DNA of 64,000 bases, taken from the NCBI RefSeq assembly GCF_001597725.1, contig NZ_LUTR01000001.1, positions 124,001 through 188,000 of the forward strand, read 5' to 3'. The DNA is from Neptuniibacter marinus (GTDB lineage: Bacteria; Pseudomonadota; Gammaproteobacteria; Pseudomonadales; Balneatricaceae). The position numbers and the translations under genes were made by a program. The notes beneath the pieces were generated by a model, which worked only from the letters and a program-made list of their open reading frames with translations, had not been told where the DNA came from and did not search any database. How positions within the stretch are numbered: position 1 is the first letter of the stretch; each line of letters opens with the position of its first letter. Positions 33,387 to 43,652 of this stretch are shown here, piece by piece.

Positions 33387-34574
33387 TTGAACGTTCAACT
33401 TTCAGACCGCGTCAATAACATAAAACCTTCACCAACGCTGGCGGTTACTAACCGTGCAGCCGAATTACGCGCGGCAGGTAAGAACATTATTGGCCTGGGT
33501 GCTGGTGAGCCAGACTTTGATACGCCCGATCACATCAAGCAGGCTGCCATCCAGGCGTTGAATGAAGGTTTCACTAAATATACCGCTGTAGACGGAACGC
33601 CATCCCTAAAAAAAGCGATTATTAATAAATTCAAAGATGATAATGGCCTAAATTACGAAGCTAATCAGATCCTCGTTTCCTGCGGCGGAAAACAAAGCTT
33701 CTTTAATCTTTCCCTTGCTCTGTTAAACGAAGGGGACGAAGTTATTGTGCCTGCTCCATACTGGGTATCTTACCCCGACATGGTACTTATGGCCGACGCA
33801 AAGCCTGTGATTGTTTCCACAACACAAGCTCAACGCTTCAAAATGACACCTGAGCAGCTTGAAGCAGCGATCACAGATAAAACACGCCTAATGGTTTTAA
33901 ACAGCCCATCAAATCCAACCGGCGTTGCGTATACACTCGACGAATTTAAAGCATTAGCAGATGTTCTACTGAAGTATCCAAAGGTATTGATTGCAACTGA
34001 TGATATGTATGAGCACATTCGCTTGAATGACAAGCCATTCGTGAATATCTTAAATGCATGCCCTGAGCTTTATGATCGTACAATCGTGCTAAACGGTGTT
34101 TCAAAAGCTTATTCAATGACTGGCTGGCGCATAGGCTATGCAGCGGGACCTGCTTGGTTGATTGGTGCAATGAAAAAAATCCAATCGCAAAGCACATCAA
34201 ACCCAACATCGATCGCTCAAGTCGCCGCACAAGCAGCACTTGAAGGCTCACAAGATTGTGTTAAAGAGATGGTCGTCGCCTTCAAAGCTCGCCACGAGTA
34301 TGTTGTTAAAACACTTAACAGCATTCCCGGTGTGAGCTGTATTCCTGCTGACGGTACCTTTTATGCTTTCCCTAGTTTTCAGGAAGTGATCGATAATGAT
34401 GACCGCTTTGAAGATGATATAGCGCTCGCTGAGTTCTTATTAATAGAAGCGGGTGTCGCACTAGTACCCGGTTCCGCTTTTGGCGCCCCCGGCAATATGC
34501 GCTTATCATTTGCGACCAGCATGGACGTACTTGAAGATGCGCTTGGACGTATCAGCAAAGCACTTTCTGCCTAA
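33387..34574 (+). CDS. PLP-dependent aspartate aminotransferase-like enzyme (class I)
   Basis: A cytosolic class I/II aminotransferase of 395 residues, likely aspartate:2-oxoglutarate aminotransferase (also active on prephenate or aromatic substrates in some relatives). The N-terminus 'LSDRVNNIKPSPTLAVT' and 'GKNIIGLGAGEPDFDTP' are typical of the AatA (subgroup I-gamma) form rather than E. coli AspC. The PLP lysine is in 'NGVSKAYSMTGWRIGYAAGP', and 'NSPSNPTGVAY' and the C-terminal Arg (MRLSFATS) that binds the alpha-carboxylate are present. TTG start with GAGGAT eight bases upstream. A strong terminator follows. Confidence 0.95.
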   Translation: MNVQLSDRVNNIKPSPTLAVTNRAAELRAAGKNIIGLGAGEPDFDTPDHIKQAAIQALNEGFTKYTAVDGTPSLKKAIINKFKDDNGLNYEANQILVSCGGKQSFFNLSLALLNEGDEVIVPAPYWVSYPDMVLMADAKPVIVSTTQAQRFKMTPEQLEAAITDKTRLMVLNSPSNPTGVAYTLDEFKALADVLLKYPKVLIATDDMYEHIRLNDKPFVNILNACPELYDRTIVLNGVSKAYSMTGWRIGYAAGPAWLIGAMKKIQSQSTSNPTSIAQVAAQAALEGSQDCVKEMVVAFKARHEYVVKTLNSIPGVSCIPADGTFYAFPSFQEVIDNDDRFEDDIALAEFLLIEAGVALVPGSAFGAPGNMRLSFATSMDVLEDALGRISKALSA

Positions 34575-34586
34575 ACGGGTGAACAC

Positions 34587-34616
34587 AAAAAACCGAGCTT
34601 ATATGCTCGGTTTTTT
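34587..34616 (+). terminator. Bidirectional intrinsic terminator
   Basis: A perfect stem with A and T runs (AAAAAACCGAGC / GCTCGGTTTTTT) around a 6-base loop, 12 bases after the aminotransferase stop codon. Confidence 0.92.
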
Positions 34617-34682
34617 CTATCTATTGGAACCTTCTCGCGACTTCGGCATCAGAGAAACCACTTATATAAAAGGAGATAGTCG

Positions 34683-35189
34683 ATGCTAAGTAAATTAAGC
34701 GGTTTAAGTCGTTCGTCTTGGTATTGGCTTGGGCTCATTATACTTGGCCTTAGCATGGAAGGCGTCGCACTATTCTTTCAATACGGATTAAATTACGGCC
34801 CTTGCGTACTCTGCATCCATATTCGTATCTGGGTTATGGCTTTCACTCTTGTAGCGATTCTAGGATTCTTTGTTAGAAAATCCCTCTGGGGGGCTAAACT
34901 ATCCCACTTACTGATGCTTCTTGTTAGCCTTGGATTAACTGAGCGCTCTTGGCAAACCTTAGCCGTTGAACGCGGTTGGATCATTGATAGCTGTAGCATG
35001 AATAGCGGCCTACCTAACTGGTTTGCATTAGATCAGTGGATGCCGCAAGTATTTGAACCTTGGGAGCCTTGCGGATACACACCAGAACTTCTGTTTGGTA
35101 TAACAATGGCTGAAGGATTAATGCTTATATCTATTTTACTTGTAAGTGTTTCTATTTTATTTAGCGCACTTCAATTTCGCCGTAAATAG
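34683..35189 (+). CDS. dsbB: Disulfide bond formation protein B
   Basis: A four-helix inner-membrane quinone-dependent oxidase that reoxidises periplasmic DsbA. 168 residues. The redox pair Cys41-x2-Cys44 (GPCVLCIH) lies after the first helix, with the second periplasmic pair Cys104 (IDSCSMN) and Cys130 (WEPCGY). The quinone-site Arg is in 'CIHIRIW'. The ATG is preceded by AGGAG at good spacing. dsbA is not adjacent. Confidence 0.96.
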   Translation: MLSKLSGLSRSSWYWLGLIILGLSMEGVALFFQYGLNYGPCVLCIHIRIWVMAFTLVAILGFFVRKSLWGAKLSHLLMLLVSLGLTERSWQTLAVERGWIIDSCSMNSGLPNWFALDQWMPQVFEPWEPCGYTPELLFGITMAEGLMLISILLVSVSILFSALQFRRK

Positions 35190-35370
35190 CCACAACTAAC
35201 GCTACATATGGCTTAAATAATCTATTCATTCGCCTAAATCATTCCAGATTATTTAAGCCATCTCATAAACTGAACGATTCAGTTAGTAAAAAGAACCTTT
35301 TCTGTCACTGACACACCGACCAACTATCCTAAAAATACAACATTCCCCTTCTCTGCTTTTGAGCCTATGT

Positions 35371-35826
35371 ATGAAGCTGTCAGCAAGAACAATGAAACAT
35401 CTACTCAACTTATACCCTCCCTATATTGGTGCTGGCATAAAAGTAGAAAACATATCCGACGATTGGAACCATATCACCGTATCAATGAAAGTCCGCTGGT
35501 ATAACCGTAATGCCGTCGGCACTCATTTTGGCGGTAGTATCTATTCAATGATCGACCCACATATCATGCTTATTCTTATGAAAAAACTTGGTAAGGAATA
35601 TTGGGTTTGGGATAGCGCAGCTGAAATTACTTTTATAAAAGCAACCAAGAAAAAAATAACTGCACAGATCCACCTATTAGACGAGCAGATAGAACAGATC
35701 AAAACCTCAGCCCAAACAGGAGAAAAGCAGTTTCCCGAGTTTCATGTAGAAATATGGGATAGCGATCAAAGCCTAATCGCCCATGTTAAAAAGATTCTCT
35801 ATGTAAAACGACGCCCTACCCTATAG
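35371..35826 (+). CDS. DUF4442 hotdog-fold protein, possible acyl-CoA thioesterase
   Basis: About 151 residues from the ATG at 35371; a slightly earlier TTG is possible and the ribosome site is weak. A hotdog-fold signature is visible: 'VRWYNRNAVGTHFGGSIYSMIDPHIMLILMKKLG', followed by strands 'YWVWDSAAEITFIKA' and 'VKKILYVKRRPTL'. This is the DUF4442/PaaI-like family, whose members hydrolyse acyl-CoA or bind acyl groups. No operon partner is evident. Confidence 0.85.
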   Translation: MKLSARTMKHLLNLYPPYIGAGIKVENISDDWNHITVSMKVRWYNRNAVGTHFGGSIYSMIDPHIMLILMKKLGKEYWVWDSAAEITFIKATKKKITAQIHLLDEQIEQIKTSAQTGEKQFPEFHVEIWDSDQSLIAHVKKILYVKRRPTL

Positions 35827-35979
35827 CTGAAGCAATTTGTTACTAGATTACCTGCTTTCTGTCACTGACTCCGCCGCCATTGCCCTTTAAATTAAGATAA
35901 AGGATCAATTTTTAAACAATCTTAATCTGACTAGATCACGCTTAAAATAAAAACAACTAACAGCATCCGGAACTTTACA

Positions 35980-37971
35980 ATGACTTTCATTCTAACCCCC
36001 GTCATTCGACTGATGGATAGACTGCCTTATCTATACAAATTCATCTTGGTTAGCACTGTATTTACGCTTCCTCTCGCTCTACTTTGTACTGTCCAAATTC
36101 AGTATTTACGAACCGATATTACTGACACACAACATAGAGCCATCGCTATAAAAAAGCTCCATACTAACTATCAATTACTAAAGGCGTTTACAGATTATAG
36201 AGACCTGCGATTTACTATTGGTTTCGTAAATCAACCACTAAAACCGGAAAAAGAACAACAATTCACTGAGCTAAGAAAGATAATAACTACACAGCTTATA
36301 CCTGAATCTGACCTCGCGAATTTATGGCAAAAAATAGATACCTCACAGTTTTCAACATTGAACTTAGATATTGAAAACCGCTTCCAATATTTTAATCAGT
36401 TAAGTCTATCCTTAGTCAAAGTAAGTGAAGAAGAAAGCTTTAACTCAGGTATCACTCGCGATCTAGATACTCGAATCTATATCATCTTAAGAGCACTACT
36501 TGAAGATATCCCCACAACCCTAGAAAACATTGGCGCCACACGAGATTATGCAGGACATGGGCTGTCAACCGGATATCTTGGTTCAGCAGCACTCGATCAT
36601 TTAAACCAACTTTATGATCGCTTACAAAAAAGCGCCATGTCATTAAACGCAATCACAAAAAAACTAGAGAACCTTCAGGATATTGACCCACAATTAGTTG
36701 AATTAAGTCGCCAATCTCACCAAGCACTCCTCCATTTTGCTGATCGTCTTGATCGAGATATTATTGTTGGCGAAAATATGGAGCAGTCTTGGGAAACCTT
36801 TTTTAACGCGTCCAGTCAGGATCTCGAACATATCTTCCACTTTTCTGATCTAGCCCTCGGCTATGCATCACATATATTAAAAGAACGCCTCGAAGTACAA
36901 AAACGACAGCTATATAGCTTAGTCGCTGCAATCTCTTTAATTATTCTTTTAGCTGCCTACTTTTATCTTGGATTTAATATTTCTGTACAAAGAAATATGA
37001 AACAAGTCCTCAATGCAGCAAAGCAAATAGCCCAAGGGAATTTAACAACGACCATCGACTTACAATCTAAAGACGAAATGGCACAACTGAGTAATCAATT
37101 TAATGAGATGAGACAGCGGATCCATATTCTAATTGAGCAACTAAAACATACTGCAAGCAGTGTCGAAGAACAGTCAAAAAGTTTAGATACGACCGCTTAC
37201 AACTCTAGCCAATCAGCTCAGCAACAAAAACGACAAACCACAGAGATGTCATTAATTATTACTGAAATGTCCGCTTTAGCTGAAAAAATCAGTTACGAAG
37301 TCAATAACGCCTCTGCGGAAGCCTCTCAAACCAATGAATTAGCATTCAAAAGCCATGTACAAGTCCAAAGCGCATTAGATCAAATTGAGCAACTATCAGC
37401 ACATTTAAGTAAATCAAGCCAATCAATTGACCAACTGGCCGCAAAAAGCACCAATATAGTTAAAGTGCTAGATGTGATCAAGGGCATTGCCGAGCAGACC
37501 AACTTACTCGCACTGAATGCGGCAATAGAGGCCGCCCGAGCAGGTGATAAAGGAAAGGGGTTCGCCGTCGTGGCCGATGAGGTGCGAAACTTAGCTCAGC
37601 GAACTCACAGCTCTACTGAAGAGATTGAGTGCATGCTGAACGAATTCAAAAAAGGGATCGATAGCGCCGTGGTTGTTATGGAGAACAGTGCAAAAAAAGC
37701 AGAACAAACAGCAGCGCAATCAAAATCAATAGGTACAGCCTTACATGAGATAACAGAATCAATCTCTACCATTTCAAAAATGAACGATCACATCACTCTG
37801 TATGCAGAGGAGCAATCAGAGAACGCTCAAAATATTGAACTCGGTATTTCACACGTAAACAAGGCAAGTGAACTCACGGCTCAAGGAGCTGATGAGACAG
37901 CAAAAGCATGTAGCCAAATGAGCGACCTGTCTAATAAATTAAACAGCGTCATTACTACCTTCAAACTATAA
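35980..37971 (+). CDS. Methyl-accepting chemotaxis protein
   Basis: A 663-residue transmembrane chemoreceptor. TM1 lies at about 19-41, a large helical periplasmic sensor at 42-308 (helical-bundle type, no Cache motif recognised), TM2 at about 309-330 ([19 protein letters not shown]) and a HAMP domain at about 331-385. A long coiled-coil signalling domain follows, with the hairpin tip '[23 protein letters not shown]' near residues 500-522 and '[16 protein letters not shown]'. No C-terminal CheR-binding pentapeptide is present. Single-gene unit with its own region upstream. Ligand unknown. Confidence 0.95.
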   Translation: MTFILTPVIRLMDRLPYLYKFILVSTVFTLPLALLCTVQIQYLRTDITDTQHRAIAIKKLHTNYQLLKAFTDYRDLRFTIGFVNQPLKPEKEQQFTELRKIITTQLIPESDLANLWQKIDTSQFSTLNLDIENRFQYFNQLSLSLVKVSEEESFNSGITRDLDTRIYIILRALLEDIPTTLENIGATRDYAGHGLSTGYLGSAALDHLNQLYDRLQKSAMSLNAITKKLENLQDIDPQLVELSRQSHQALLHFADRLDRDIIVGENMEQSWETFFNASSQDLEHIFHFSDLALGYASHILKERLEVQKRQLYSLVAAISLIILLAAYFYLGFNISVQRNMKQVLNAAKQIAQGNLTTTIDLQSKDEMAQLSNQFNEMRQRIHILIEQLKHTASSVEEQSKSLDTTAYNSSQSAQQQKRQTTEMSLIITEMSALAEKISYEVNNASAEASQTNELAFKSHVQVQSALDQIEQLSAHLSKSSQSIDQLAAKSTNIVKVLDVIKGIAEQTNLLALNAAIEAARAGDKGKGFAVVADEVRNLAQRTHSSTEEIECMLNEFKKGIDSAVVVMENSAKKAEQTAAQSKSIGTALHEITESISTISKMNDHITLYAEEQSENAQNIELGISHVNKASELTAQGADETAKACSQMSDLSNKLNSVITTFKL

Positions 37972-37982
37972 ATTTCAGGTAT

Positions 37983-38006
37983 AAAAAAGCCCGCTTAAAA
38001 GCGGGC
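37983..38006 (-). terminator. Intrinsic terminator for the minus-strand small gene
   Basis: Stem GCCCGC / GCGGGC with a 6-base loop. The T-run (six T) follows it only when read on the minus strand, so it serves the small gene at 38034-38228. It may also protect the 3' end of the chemoreceptor transcript. Confidence 0.8.
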
Positions 38007-38033
38007 AAAATAACAGGATGTAACTAATCAATT

Positions 38034-38228
38034 TCAATAAGTGTATGTAGGTACCGATAAACGGTTGGAATGAGAAGAGCTCAGTAACTTTTTAACCGCC
38101 GCTACAGCAACCGCTATAGCACCAACAAAAGCCTCACTACGCTGCTCTTTGGCTAGAGCCATGTAATATGCAGTATCTACATCACCACAAGCATTAAGAC
38201 GTACTGACATTTCAAATTCGTTATTCAC
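38034..38228 (-). CDS. Small hypothetical protein of 64 residues
   Basis: A GTG-start frame of 64 codons with its own strand-matched terminator 27 bases downstream. The sequence is MNNEFEMSVRLNACGDVDTA, then a helix 'YYMALAKEQRSEAFVGAIAVAVAAVKKLL' and a short tail. The 'A..QRSEAF' followed by a small-residue helix resembles tiny DUF proteins found widely in Oceanospirillales and Alphaproteobacteria, but I cannot name a family. It could be a membrane-associated or amphipathic peptide. The ribosome site is weak. Confidence 0.5.
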   Translation of the reverse strand: MNNEFEMSVRLNACGDVDTAYYMALAKEQRSEAFVGAIAVAVAAVKKLLSSSHSNRLSVPTYTY

Positions 38229-38452
38229 ACATACACCAAATTAAATCAACAAAACAATTAAAAGAAGCCCCGCTGCTCGAACAAATAAATTCATCAAATC
38301 TAAGCTACAAATAAAAATAAGTTACTGTAACTAAAGATAAACAGATCACTTGTTGATTAACGATGTTGTACATACTAAAGTCTACCAAGGACATTAACAA
38401 ACGACAGTTTTTCACCAAATAGATGAATTTATCTCATCTATAGGAGTTTTCT

Positions 38453-39360
38453 ATCAGGCGCCTTCCTCCTCTTAATGCCCTGCGCAGCTTTGAAGCAGCC
38501 GCCCGTGCAGGCAGTTTCCACAAAGCGGCAGAAGAGTTATTTGTTACACCTTCTGCTGTAAGTCATCAAATAAAGGGCCTTGAATCCTTCTTAGGCGTCC
38601 AGCTCTTTGAACGTATTAAACGACGTGTAGCGCTCACGCCACCCGGCGAACGATACCTTATCGCTATTCAATCAGCTTTAGATGAAATAGATGAAGCAAC
38701 AAAAAAATAGTCACGGTCCCCAACTCTAATATTGTTAATTTAAGTGTTGCGCCAGCTTTTCTCACACGTTGGTTAGTGCCAAGAATTAATCACTTCCAAT
38801 CACTTAGCCCTGATGTGGAGCTTCGATTAACCGCATCAATGAGCCAGATCGATTTTCGCTACAGCGATATGGATATGGCGGTGTTTTATGGTGATGGTAA
38901 CTGGCCTGATCTCCACTACCATCTATTACGCAACGTACACTTAGTACCGGTATGCAGCCCTAAGCTTTTAGAGGGAAAGCCTCCAATAAAATCAGCTAAG
39001 GACCTTCTACAGCACACACTTATCCACATATCTAAACGGGATACCGAGTGGCAATCCCTATTGGAACAAAACGGCGGCAATGAAATAGAGAATACACGGG
39101 GCATGACGTTTTCCAGTACATCACTAGCATTAGGTGCAGCAATGGAAGGTTTAGGCATCACCTTAGCTGACCGCGGTCTTGCAGAACGAGAACTGGAATA
39201 TGGACAACTCATTTGCCCACTGGATATATCCTTAGATACACAAAAATCGTTCTATTTAGTTTATCAAAAAGGACGCCCTCTAACGGAGAGCATGCAAGCC
39301 TTTAGAGATTGGATTCTCGATGAGATGCAAACGGAACAGCGTTCACTACAACAACTGTAA
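38453..39360 (+). pseudogene. LysR-family (GcvA-like) regulator with frameshift and non-standard start
   Basis: The reading frame encodes a GcvA/AmpR-type LysR regulator: RRLPPLNALRSFEAAARAG and the HTH 'AAEELFVTPSAVSHQIKGLE', then an effector domain resuming 'VNLSVAPAFLTRWLVPRIN' and ending 'FRDWILDEM'. Two lesions are visible. First, where ATG is expected the codon is ATC (38453), correctly placed six bases after AGGAG. Second, a run of seven A (38701-38707) is followed at once by an in-frame TAG; one extra A restores the frame to the end. The intact second half (38776-39360) could only be read from an internal GTG. It is probably a decayed regulator, though a sequencing error or slippage on the A-run could also explain the shift. 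It lies just upstream of an RND efflux operon. Confidence 0.8.
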
Positions 39361-39523
39361 AGGTCTTTATGTATGCTTGGCATAAACCGACCGGTTTTAT
39401 GGTCGGACACAACAACTAACACAGATTCAAGAACAGATTGTTGCATTTCTCAACACTATAAAGCGTTGTGAGCGCTATGCATCCCGTTACAATAGCATCT
39501 ACAATTTCTTAGGGACGATAATA

Positions 39524-40582
39524 ATGCGTATGCTTAATAAATCCTATCTCACTTTCGCGGTTGCCATATTAACCGCACTATTCTCTTTATCCTCTTTCGC
39601 TAAAGGGTTACCTGCAGAAGTTATCACTGTAGCCAACTCTATTTTAGATAAGAAAATATCTGCAGTAGGCAGTTTGAGAGCCAATGAATCGGTGATGTTG
39701 CGCCCTGAACAAAGTGGACGAATTGAAGAAATTCTCTTTGAAGAAGGTGAAAAGGTAGAGCAAGGCAAACCATTATTTAAACTAGATAGTTCAGTTTACA
39801 TTGCAGAACTTAAATCAGCACAAGCTAGCGTGCAGTTAAGCCGTGTAGATTATGAACGCGCAAAAAGCCTACTAAAGAAAAAAGTCGGGTCCGCACAAGA
39901 TAGGGACAGTACTTTAGCGCAACTACGCGTAGATCAAGCGCACCAAGCACTCGCTCAAGCTAAACTAGATAAAATGACAATAAAAGCGCCTTTTACCGGC
40001 TATACAGGTTTAAGGCTGGTAAGCCCTGGTGATTTTGTCGATCAGGGCGAAAATCTAGTTAGATTGACTGACTACAGCAAATTAAAACTGGACCTTAAAT
40101 TCCCTGAAATCTATCTCTCAGAGCTAAAAAATGGCCGCATACTCGAAGTTAATGTCGATGCATTACCAGGTGAAATCATTAAAGGAAAAGTAACCGCGGT
40201 TTCCCCAAGTGCCGACAACAATGCCCATAATATTGAGATCCGCGCAGAGATCGCCAATGACGAAGGTAAACTAAGGCCTGGGCTTTTTGCACAAGTTTCA
40301 TTACTCGTCGATCAACAAGAAAGCGTCGTAGTACCTGAGCAAGCCATTATCCCCCAAGACGGTAAATTCTTTGTAATGACCGTTACAGAAGAACATACAG
40401 TCGCAATGACACCGATCAAAATGGGCCAACGCCGTCCAGGTGTTGTCCAAATCACAGAAGGGCTGTCTGCAGGTGATCTGCTTATTATCGCTGGGCAGAT
40501 CAAACTTAACCCAGGTATGCCGGTGACCCCTATCTTTGTTGATGGTAGTCAAAAAGAAATAACAAACGATAAACAGGACTAA
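39524..40582 (+). CDS. RND efflux periplasmic adaptor subunit (first system)
   Basis: A 352-residue membrane-fusion protein linking an RND pump to an outer-membrane channel. The signal peptide ends near SSFA|KGL. Barrel-sandwich halves: 'VMLRPEQSGRIEEILFEEGEKVEQGKPLFKLD' and 'KMTIKAPFTGYTGLRLVSPGDFV', with an alpha-hairpin between (about 95-150) and the C-terminal 'VPEQAIIPQDGKFFV' and 'GLSAGDLLIIAG' regions. First gene of a three-gene set (adaptor, pump, channel); the pump gene starts six bases later. Confidence 0.95.
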   Translation: MRMLNKSYLTFAVAILTALFSLSSFAKGLPAEVITVANSILDKKISAVGSLRANESVMLRPEQSGRIEEILFEEGEKVEQGKPLFKLDSSVYIAELKSAQASVQLSRVDYERAKSLLKKKVGSAQDRDSTLAQLRVDQAHQALAQAKLDKMTIKAPFTGYTGLRLVSPGDFVDQGENLVRLTDYSKLKLDLKFPEIYLSELKNGRILEVNVDALPGEIIKGKVTAVSPSADNNAHNIEIRAEIANDEGKLRPGLFAQVSLLVDQQESVVVPEQAIIPQDGKFFVMTVTEEHTVAMTPIKMGQRRPGVVQITEGLSAGDLLIIAGQIKLNPGMPVTPIFVDGSQKEITNDKQD

Positions 40583-40588
40583 GCCACC

Positions 40589-43500
40589 ATGATTCTTTCA
40601 GAAATCAGCATAAAACGTCCTGTACTGGCGACAGTGATGAGCTTATTGGTTTTGCTCATCGGCTTTATTTCATATGATCGTTTATCTATACGTGAATATC
40701 CAAAAATCGACCTCCCTGTAGTCACGGTTGAAACAAACTACCCTGGGGCAAGCGCATCCATTATTGAAACCCAAGTCACACAGATTATTGAAGATTCCCT
40801 GTCCGGTATTGAAGGAATCGATTTTATGAATTCGATCAGTCGTACCGAAACATCACAAATCAGTGTCACATTTAATATTGAACGCGATCCAAATGCAGCC
40901 GCTGCCGATGTCAGAGACCGAGTAAGCCGCATTACTGGGCAGTTACCGGATGATGTTGATCCCCCCGTTGTGACAAAGACAGAAGCCGATGCCCAACCGA
41001 TTATTTGGCTCGCTTTCAACTCAGACCGCCATAATATGATGGAAGTGACGGAAATAGCCGATCAGCGTGTTAAAGATCAATTACAAACAGTTTCAGGTGT
41101 AGCTAACGTCAGAATTTTTGGTGAACGCAAATATTCTATGCGCATATGGCTCGACCCTGCTCGGATGGCTGCTTATAAAGTTATCCCGAACGATATAGAA
41201 TCAACATTAAGCCATCAAAACATTGAAATCCCCGCTGGCCGTATTGAAAGTAAAGAACGAGAGTTCACACTATTAGCCAAAACTGACGTAAACGATGTCG
41301 AAGCCTTCAAGCAACTTATTATTCGTAATGTTGATGGCTATCCTGTCCGTATACAAGATGTTGCTCGCGTGGAAATCGCCCCAGAAAACATTCGCCGTAT
41401 CACTCGTTACAAAGGTGAAAATGCCGTTGCGCTTGGTATAGTAAAACAATCGACAGCAAACCCACTAGACGTATCCACGGGCATCCGAGCTACACTAGAT
41501 AAAGTAATACCCACGCTACCAGAAGGCATGAAGGTAGAAGTAGCTTATGACTCCTCTATTTTTATCGAAGAATCCATCAAGTCCGTCTATCAAACATTAA
41601 TACAAGCAGGCATTCTCGTCATATTGGTACTGCTTTTCTTTTTAAGAAATATTCGGGCCACACTTATTCCCGTTGTAACGATTCCATTATCACTCATCGG
41701 CGCTTTAGCCATGATGTATTGGATGGATTTCAGCATTAACACACTAACCTTACTGGCTCTCGTACTAGCAATAGGACTCGTTGTCGATGATGCAATCGTT
41801 ATGCTAGAAAATATCTATCGCCATGTAGAGGAAGGCTTACATCCTATTCAAGCAGCCTTTAAAGGCGCAAAAGAGATCGGATTTGCCGTATTAGCCACAA
41901 CAATTGTGCTAGTGGCCGTTTTTGCCCCTGTTGCCTTTTCTGAAGGGCGTACAGGAAAGCTCTTTACTGAATTCGCACTAACACTTGCAGGCGCTGTAGT
42001 CGTATCGACCTTTGTCGCTCTGACCTTATCGCCGATGATGTGCTCACGTCTGCTTAAACATGAAAAACGCCACTCTGCATTTTTCAATTTAATTGAAGGC
42101 TTTCTTAATTGGATCACCCGTAGCTATCAAAAGCTGTTGAGGAAACTACTCAAATCCCGTCTATTAGCTTTACTTATTATGGGATTAAGCTTTGCCGGTG
42201 CCGCCTTCTATTATCAACAACTTCCACAAGAATTAGCACCTTATGAAGATCGCGGTACAATTCTTAACTTCGCCCTAGCTCCCGACGGTTCATCTGTAGA
42301 TTATATTGATCGTTATACTCGCCAGATCGAAGCAACAATCAGCAAAACACCTGAAACTGAACGCTACTTTACCGTTGTCGGATTCCCTTCAGAAACTAAC
42401 GCGCTGGTATTCCAAGGCCTTAAACGCTGGGAAGATCGAGATAAGAAACAGCAAGCAATAGTGCAGGAGCAAACGCCTAAGCTTTTCGGCGGTATTCCAG
42501 GCATTATGAGCTTCTCGCTTAACCGCCCATCCCTTGGACAGAGTTTCATATCTCGCCCCGTAGAATTCATCGTCAAAACAAATGGGACTTATGAAGATTT
42601 AAAAAATATTACCGATCAATTAATGGCTAAAGTTTATGAAAACAAGGGCTTTGCTCAACCAGATTCTGATCTAAAACTCAATAAACCTGAACTACAGATC
42701 GATGTAAAACGTGACAAACTCTCAGATATGGATGTCGATGTTTCCGATTTAGGCCGCACTTTAGAAAGCTACATGGCTGGCCGTGAAGTAACCCGCTTTA
42801 AACGTCTAGGTGAGCAATATGAAGTCATAGTTAAAGTCGATGATGAGCAACGCCGTGACCCCAGTGACTTAACTGACCTATATATGCGAACGAATGACGG
42901 CAATATGGTTCAACTATCTAACTTAGTTGAAATCAATGAGACTGTAGCCCCACGTGAGCTCAATCATTTTGATAAAGTTAAGGCGGTTAAAATACAAACA
43001 CAGCTCGCTCCCGGTTATAGCCTAGGTGAAGCCCTCGCGTTTTTAGAACAAGAGTTAGCAGAAATTGCACCTCAAGCCTCCTATGATTACACCGGTTCCT
43101 CTCGGGAGTTTAAAACGTCTAGCAATAGCATGCAGATCACCTTTGTATTAGCGCTAGTTGTTGTATTCCTAGTACTTGCTGCTCAATTCGAGAGCTTCAA
43201 AAACCCAATGATTATTATGCTCTCTGTACCCCCTGCAATCTTTGGGGCCCTGTTTGCGTTACACTACAGTGGCGGTTCTTTAAGTGTATATAGCCAGATA
43301 GGGCTTATCACTTTAGTCGGGCTAGTCACTAAGCATGGTATTTTGATCGTAGAGTTTGCCAATCAGCTACAAGATCAAGGTAAAACACTGCAAGAATCAA
43401 TTTTAGAAGCGGCATCTTTACGTTTACGACCCATATTAATGACAACTGGTGCAACCGTATTAGGTACATTCCCTCTCGCTTTTGCCTTTGGCGCAGGCGC

Positions 43501-43639
43501 CGAATCACGACAACAAATAGGTTGGGTTATTGTCGGCGGGATGACATTTGGTACACTATTAACATTATTCGTAATACCAACAGTTTACAGCTACCTAGGT
43601 AAGCGAACTTTCAAAGAAGTTCAACCTGAACAGGCTTAA
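40589..43639 (+). CDS. RND efflux transporter permease (first system)
   Basis: A 1016-residue proton-driven RND inner-membrane pump of the AcrB/HAE-1-like superfamily (MexK/VexF-like branch by feel). Twelve TM helices in the standard layout, with 'REYPKIDLPVVTVETNYPGASA' after TM1, proton-relay Asp400-Asp401 in TM4 (GLVVDDAIVMLENIYRH) and large periplasmic loops. Later segments 'RPVEFIVKTNGT' and 'ITLVGLVTKHGILIVEFANQLQ' are typical. The substrate (drug, solvent, lipid) cannot be read from sequence. Co-transcribed with the adaptor before it and the channel after it. Confidence 0.95.
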   Translation: MILSEISIKRPVLATVMSLLVLLIGFISYDRLSIREYPKIDLPVVTVETNYPGASASIIETQVTQIIEDSLSGIEGIDFMNSISRTETSQISVTFNIERDPNAAAADVRDRVSRITGQLPDDVDPPVVTKTEADAQPIIWLAFNSDRHNMMEVTEIADQRVKDQLQTVSGVANVRIFGERKYSMRIWLDPARMAAYKVIPNDIESTLSHQNIEIPAGRIESKEREFTLLAKTDVNDVEAFKQLIIRNVDGYPVRIQDVARVEIAPENIRRITRYKGENAVALGIVKQSTANPLDVSTGIRATLDKVIPTLPEGMKVEVAYDSSIFIEESIKSVYQTLIQAGILVILVLLFFLRNIRATLIPVVTIPLSLIGALAMMYWMDFSINTLTLLALVLAIGLVVDDAIVMLENIYRHVEEGLHPIQAAFKGAKEIGFAVLATTIVLVAVFAPVAFSEGRTGKLFTEFALTLAGAVVVSTFVALTLSPMMCSRLLKHEKRHSAFFNLIEGFLNWITRSYQKLLRKLLKSRLLALLIMGLSFAGAAFYYQQLPQELAPYEDRGTILNFALAPDGSSVDYIDRYTRQIEATISKTPETERYFTVVGFPSETNALVFQGLKRWEDRDKKQQAIVQEQTPKLFGGIPGIMSFSLNRPSLGQSFISRPVEFIVKTNGTYEDLKNITDQLMAKVYENKGFAQPDSDLKLNKPELQIDVKRDKLSDMDVDVSDLGRTLESYMAGREVTRFKRLGEQYEVIVKVDDEQRRDPSDLTDLYMRTNDGNMVQLSNLVEINETVAPRELNHFDKVKAVKIQTQLAPGYSLGEALAFLEQELAEIAPQASYDYTGSSREFKTSSNSMQITFVLALVVVFLVLAAQFESFKNPMIIMLSVPPAIFGALFALHYSGGSLSVYSQIGLITLVGLVTKHGILIVEFANQLQDQGKTLQESILEAASLRLRPILMTTGATVLGTFPLAFAFGAGAESRQQIGWVIVGGMTFGTLLTLFVIPTVYSYLGKRTFKEVQPEQA

Positions 43640-43652
43640 GGACATTTATTCC

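Noticed and set aside
38776..39360. Separate gene for the second half of the LysR protein
   Set aside because: It starts mid-domain, has no ribosome site, and continues the N-terminal half in another frame, so it is one broken gene.
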